Source: Akkermansiaceae bacterium UBA3385 (GTDB taxonomy: Bacteria; Verrucomicrobiota; Verrucomicrobiia; Verrucomicrobiales; Akkermansiaceae). Taken from it: a stretch of DNA of 8,299 nucleotides. This document shows, piece by piece, positions 7,128 through 8,299 of this stretch. Position 1 is the first letter of the stretch, and the number at the start of each line of letters is the position of its first letter. The notes beneath the pieces were generated by a model. That model saw nothing but the letters and a program-made list of their open reading frames with translations. It was not told the DNA's origin and ran no database searches. The DNA is taken from NCBI GenBank assembly GCA_002358905.1, contig DEPT01000008.1, positions 1 through 8,299 on the forward strand, written 5' to 3'. Both the position numbers and the translations under genes were made by a program.

Positions 7128-8299
7128 ATGAAAGCTCTGCTCCGTGGACTCTTGCTGACCATGTGTATGGTGGCCCATGCCCAGGAGTTTGACCCCCTGC
7201 CTATGAATCTTGACCCGCTTACCCTGGATGCGGTTGAGACAGAGCCTGTTTCTGTGTCTCCCAGACCTGTACCGGCTGCGGAGGAGGAGGACTACGCAGA
7301 GGAAGTTTCCCCAGTGGTTATAAAAAAGGAGGAGATTCTGGATGTCCCCCGGGACCAGACTCGTGTTACCGTGCTGGGGTACCACAATTTCAGCAAGACG
7401 GCACCGGTTACGCAGATGCTCATGCGCACGTCTGAATTTCGCGAACAGATGGAATATCTTCGCCGCGCCGGTATTACGGTCATCAGTATGCAGGAGTTTC
7501 TGGAGTGGCGACTGGGTACCCGAACCCTGCCGGCCCGCTGCGCGCTCATTACCCTGGACGATGGCTGGAAAAGTGTCTATACCGATGCATTCCCCATTCT
7601 GAAGGAGTATGGTTATCCCTTTACCCTTTTCCTGTACACCAAGTACCTTACCGGGCGAGGGGACAGCCTTACCCCCGACCAGGTAAAGGAAATGCAGGCA
7701 CATGGTGCCACGGTGGGTAGTCATTCCGTGAGCCACCTATACCCCAGCAGCTGGAAAAGAACCGAAAAGAAAGGGCCTGAGGCCTATGCTGCCCTGGTTG
7801 ATGCTGAATTGGGTGAATCCCAGAAGAAGCTCAGCAATCTGTTCGGCCCGGTGAACACCTATTGCTTCCCAGGTGGTTATGTAACCCCCGGTATGCTGGA
7901 GCGCATGCCTGGCTATGGCTACGTGGCGGCTTTCACCGTGTTGCCTGGTAAGGTGACGGTGACCGAAGATCCGTTGCAGGTGCACCGATACATGATTTTT
8001 GGTAACGATGGTTCCGTGTTCCGCCGTGCTGTGGATTTTCGCGTGACCCAGCTGGGCACCGGGGTAACCACCGGAGCCAGTCCGGGAACTCTGCCAGCCG
8101 GTACCCTGCCGCCTCCATTTGCTGTTTCTCCCAAGCCCCAGGAAACAGTTGCCCCGGATTTTCCCACTATTACTGCTTACATGAGCGGTGTCACCAATGT
8201 TAATTTTGAAACCGTTCAGATGAAAGTGAGCGGTTTCGGTCGTGTGCCCGCCAAGGTGGATGAAGCCACACACACGGTGCAGTGGGTGCTGCCCTGCCG
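7128..8299 (+). CDS. Exported polysaccharide deacetylase (CE4 family), C-terminus cut by window edge
   Basis: CE4 enzymes remove N-acetyl groups from cell-wall or exopolysaccharide sugars using a metal ion. The reading frame is open from ATG 7128 to the window end (390 residues seen). Residues 1-18 form a signal peptide (MKALLRGLLLTMCMVAHA). A proline- and Glu-rich linker follows (about 20-75). The catalytic domain starts at VTVLGYHNFS (80-89). Motif 1 is TLDDGW (142-147) with the base/metal pair D144-D145, motif 2 is GSHSVSH (197-203) with H199 and H203, and motif 3 is YCFPGGY (245-251). VHRYMI (285-290) supplies the late His. Motif 3 lacks the Arg of peptidoglycan deacetylases, as in PgaB/IcaB-type enzymes, so poly-N-acetylglucosamine-like substrates are possible. 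After a Gly/Pro linker (310-345) an Ig-like repeat seems to begin (about 346-387). It is transcribed divergently from the minus-strand operon. Confidence 0.93.
   Translation, partial: MKALLRGLLLTMCMVAHAQEFDPLPMNLDPLTLDAVETEPVSVSPRPVPAAEEEDYAEEVSPVVIKKEEILDVPRDQTRVTVLGYHNFSKTAPVTQMLMRTSEFREQMEYLRRAGITVISMQEFLEWRLGTRTLPARCALITLDDGWKSVYTDAFPILKEYGYPFTLFLYTKYLTGRGDSLTPDQVKEMQAHGATVGSHSVSHLYPSSWKRTEKKGPEAYAALVDAELGESQKKLSNLFGPVNTYCFPGGYVTPGMLERMPGYGYVAAFTVLPGKVTVTEDPLQVHRYMIFGNDGSVFRRAVDFRVTQLGTGVTTGASPGTLPAGTLPPPFAVSPKPQETVAPDFPTITAYMSGVTNVNFETVQMKVSGFGRVPAKVDEATHTVQWVLPC

Noticed and set aside
7119..8273. Two adjacent minus-strand frames opposite the deacetylase
   Set aside because: The plus strand carries an intact CE4 catalytic domain with a signal peptide and promoter over the same bases.

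Overview
The window reads as a chromosomal segment from a Gram-negative, moderately GC-rich bacterium. The best guess for lineage is Verrucomicrobiota, possibly close to Akkermansia. That guess rests on three things: a kinase-like/sulfatase-modifying-factor-like fusion protein of the kind common in the PVC group, the near-absence of Shine-Dalgarno sites, and many lineage-specific envelope proteins. No marker here proves it. Eight protein genes account for nearly all of the DNA. I see no RNA genes, mobile elements, CRISPR array or terminators.

Seven genes lie head to tail on the minus strand from 6978 down to the left edge and look like one operon. In order of transcription they are: a two-pass membrane protein (6978-6190); a single-pass TPR-like protein (6218-4926); a pseudokinase/transmembrane/degenerate SUMF1 protein (4929-3568); a secreted protein with an Ig-like N-terminal half (3559-2717); the ribosome-assembly GTPase Der (2713-1298); a PH-like plus DUF3592-like membrane protein (1305-259); and the start of a secreted thermonuclease-family protein (262-1, cut by the window). 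Junctions are overlaps of 29, 4, 8 and 4 bases or gaps of 3 and 8 bases, so translational coupling is likely.

On the plus strand, a divergent gene starts at 7128 and runs off the right edge. It encodes an exported CE4 polysaccharide deacetylase with all metal-binding residues intact. The 149-base gap between the two units (6979-7127) holds two back-to-back extended -10 promoters placed so close to the start codons that both transcripts would be leaderless or nearly so. It also holds several copies of a GTGCGC(A/G)TG element.

Apart from Der, the genes mostly point to the cell envelope. The first three minus-strand products are predicted membrane proteins with soluble domains and no evident catalytic centre, which suggests a scaffold or sensor assembly rather than enzymes. 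That role is inference. The most notable items are the double-degenerate pseudokinase/SUMF1 fusion, the leaderless divergent promoter pair, the lack of Shine-Dalgarno sequences across the operon, and a thermonuclease homologue whose usual catalytic arginine is replaced by glutamine.
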